Assembly (NCBI RefSeq): GCF_001648775.1
Contig: NZ_LVEJ01000007.1
Span: forward strand, 1 to 64,000
Length of the DNA stretch: 64,000 nt
Direction: 5' to 3'
Origin: Pseudomonas fluorescens
GTDB lineage: Bacteria > Pseudomonadota > Gammaproteobacteria > Pseudomonadales > Pseudomonadaceae
The notes under the pieces are model-generated. The model had not been told where the DNA came from and did not search any database. It saw nothing but the letters and a program-made list of their open reading frames with translations. Shown here piece by piece: positions 62,706 through 64,000 of this stretch. The position numbers and the translations under genes were made by a program. Each line of letters opens with the position of its first letter. Position 1 is the first letter of the stretch.

Positions 62706-63641
62706 ATGACGTCGCAGAACAGCTCCCCCACTTCTCTCCATTTCTCTCGTTTCAGCAAAGCCGAGTGCGTGCTGGTACTGATCACCATGGTCTGGGGCGT
62801 CACCTTCCTGCTGGTGCAGCATGCAATGACCGTCAGCGGGCCGATGTTTTTTGTCGGACTGCGTTTTGCGGCGGCGGCTTGTATCGTTGCACTGTTTTCC
62901 TGGCGTCATCTGCGCGAACTAACCCTTTTCGAACTCAAGGCTGGCACCTTCATCGGCGTGGCGATCATGCTCGGTTACGGTTTGCAGACGGTCGGGTTGC
63001 AAACGATTCCGAGCAGTCAATCGGCGTTCATTACTGCGCTGTATGTGCCATTTGTGCCGCTGCTGCAATGGCTGGTGCTTGGCCGGCGGCCAGGGTTGAT
63101 GCCGAGCATCGGGATCATGCTGGCGTTTACCGGTTTGATGCTGCTGTCCGGGCCGTCCGGGGCTTCGCTGAATTTCAGTCCCGGTGAAATTGCCACGCTG
63201 ATCAGCGCCATCGCTATTGCTGCGGAAATCATTCTGATCAGCACCTATGCCGGGCAAGTCGATGTGCGCCGGGTGACTGTGGTGCAACTGGCAACCACCT
63301 CCGTGTTGTCGTTTCTGTTGGTGGTGCCGACCGGTGAAATGCTTCCGGATTTTTCCTGGACCCTGCTGGTGACCGCGCTGGGGTTGGGCGCAGCGAGTGC
63401 AGCGATTCAGGTGGCGATGAACTGGGCGCAGAAGAGTGTTTCGCCGACTCGGGCAACGCTGATCTACGCCGGTGAGCCGGTGTGGGCCGGGATTGTCGGG
63501 CGGATTGCCGGCGAGCGATTGCCAGCGATTGCACTGGTGGGCGCGGGGTTGATTGTGGCGGCGGTGATTGTCAGCGAGTTGAAGACCAAGGGTAAGGTTG
63601 CAGAAGCTGAAGCTGAGTTGGAGCGAGAAGCGCAGGGTTAA
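62706..63641 (+). CDS. EamA/DMT-family exporter
   Basis: A 311-residue inner-membrane protein with ten helices and two EamA repeats ('VLITMVWGVTFLLVQHAM' in repeat 1 and 'APTRATLIYAGEPVWAGI'-like 'SPTRATLIYAGEPVWAGIVG' in repeat 2). DMT members usually export amino acids or metabolites. AAGGTC lies just before the ATG at 62706. It is divergent from the XRE-cupin gene, its likely regulator. Confidence 0.92.
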   Translation: MTSQNSSPTSLHFSRFSKAECVLVLITMVWGVTFLLVQHAMTVSGPMFFVGLRFAAAACIVALFSWRHLRELTLFELKAGTFIGVAIMLGYGLQTVGLQTIPSSQSAFITALYVPFVPLLQWLVLGRRPGLMPSIGIMLAFTGLMLLSGPSGASLNFSPGEIATLISAIAIAAEIILISTYAGQVDVRRVTVVQLATTSVLSFLLVVPTGEMLPDFSWTLLVTALGLGAASAAIQVAMNWAQKSVSPTRATLIYAGEPVWAGIVGRIAGERLPAIALVGAGLIVAAVIVSELKTKGKVAEAEAELEREAQG

Positions 63642-63670
63642 TCCGCAACATCTTCAGCGTCTGACCCGAC

Positions 63671-63746
63671 GCTTTCGCGAGCAGGCTCGCTCCCACATTT
63701 TGAAATACATTCCAATGTGGGAGCGAGCCTGCTCGCGAAAGGGCCA
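63671..63746. repeat. REP/REPIN pair, GAGCSWGCTCGCGAA class, compact form
   Basis: Arms GCTTTCGCGAGCAGGCTCGC and GCGAGCCTGCTCGCGAAAGG around about 20 bases containing TGAAATACATTCC. The rest of the gap to 63888 shows no gene; it should hold the antiporter promoter. Confidence 0.9.
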
Positions 63747-63887
63747 TCTGCCACAACATCATCGCCCTGAAACAATGCCAAACAGAAAATTCCAGACTAC
63801 TTTGTAGGATTCTGAGACATCCTGGCGTTTGGTGATCGGGGAGCTGGCACGTATGATGCTTCACAAACTTCCGCAGATTAGAAGCCT

Positions 63888-64000
63888 ATGTCCCTGATAG
63901 TTCTACTGCTTCTGCCATTCGTTGGCAGCTGTCTGGCAGCGGTGCTGCCACACAACGCGCGTAATACCGAATCCCTGTTGGCAGGTCTGGTCGCTTTGAT
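63888..64000 (+). CDS. Monovalent cation/H+ antiporter subunit A, N-terminal fragment (runs off window)
   Basis: Only the first 37 codons are present: 'MSLIVLLLLPFVGSCLAAVLPHNARNTES'. This hydrophobic start is characteristic of MrpA/ShaA/PhaA subunits of multi-subunit Na+/H+ antiporters. The remaining subunits would lie to the right of the window. Confidence 0.75.
   Translation, partial: MSLIVLLLLPFVGSCLAAVLPHNARNTESLLAGLVAL

Noticed and set aside
61358..63187. A 609-codon plus-strand open frame
   Set aside because: Crosses the FAD protein, the XRE-cupin gene and the start of the EamA gene in the wrong frame; no domain and no ribosome site.
1..64000. tRNA/rRNA genes, integrases or a prophage
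   Set aside because: No clover-leaf-like sequence, rRNA segment, integrase, transposase or phage structural gene was recognised on either strand.

Overview
The window is about 64 kb of GC-rich (roughly 60%) chromosome from a pseudomonad, most likely of the Pseudomonas fluorescens group. The evidence is Pseudomonas-type protein families (DUF1652, DUF2784, DUF3087, YdiJ, PpnN, AzlCD), many LysR regulators, and at least ten intergenic REP/REPIN-like palindromes built on two core motifs. No tRNA, rRNA, CRISPR array, integrase or transposase was recognised, so this is ordinary chromosome with a dense set of catabolic accessory modules.

Layout: 1-2592 holds a two-partner secretion operon (tpsB then the first part of tpsA), followed by two small lipoprotein genes. 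A near-identical strong sigma-70 promoter is duplicated in front of tpsB and in front of the second lipoprotein gene. 3.8-5.3 kb: HxlR regulator divergent from an alpha/beta hydrolase. 5.6-12.1 kb: a catabolic cluster (flavin monooxygenase, Rid protein without the usual Arg, DUF1028, ArgE/DapE-type hydrolase, a LysR gene broken by an in-frame stop, and an NCS1 permease). 12.2-16.6 kb: GST, di-Mop molybdate-binding protein with a ModE-like palindrome, M24 hydrolase, LysR and a Sad-like aldehyde dehydrogenase. 16.7-20.3 kb: MFS drug-type exporter, SDR, LysR. 20.3-26.9 kb: DUF1624-type membrane protein, split PqiA pair, giant FAD/Fe-S YdiJ dehydrogenase, LysR.

27-31.5 kb: glucarate dehydratase, its likely MFS carrier and a divergent LysR; then a three-TM membrane protein (DUF6338-like) translationally coupled to a 41-residue proline-rich protein. 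31.6-40 kb: GMC oxidoreductase, enolase-superfamily dehydratase plus MFS carrier, aldehyde dehydrogenase, LysR and outer-membrane porin, together looking like a sugar-acid or polyol uptake and oxidation region. 40.2-45.9 kb: LysR, a MITE-like repeat, then an operon reading Fae - aldo/keto reductase - aldehyde dehydrogenase - MFS carrier. The formaldehyde-activating-enzyme homologue in a pseudomonad is the most unusual gene in the window. 46-50 kb: NDH-2-like dehydrogenase divergent from an Rrf2 regulator, small lipoprotein, Nudix hydrolase, DUF1652.

50-54.3 kb: polysaccharide deacetylase lipoprotein, then two divergent sulfonate/nitrate-type ABC binding proteins and one permease without an ATPase gene nearby. 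54.3-60.4 kb: SRAP protein, small ORFs, AzlCD exporter, PAS-GGDEF cyclase, DUF2784, DUF3087, PpnN. 60.6-64 kb: FAD/NAD(P)-binding protein, XRE-cupin regulator divergent from an EamA exporter, and the start of a Na+/H+ antiporter subunit A gene running off the end. Functions were assigned by reading translated sequence; no database search was done.
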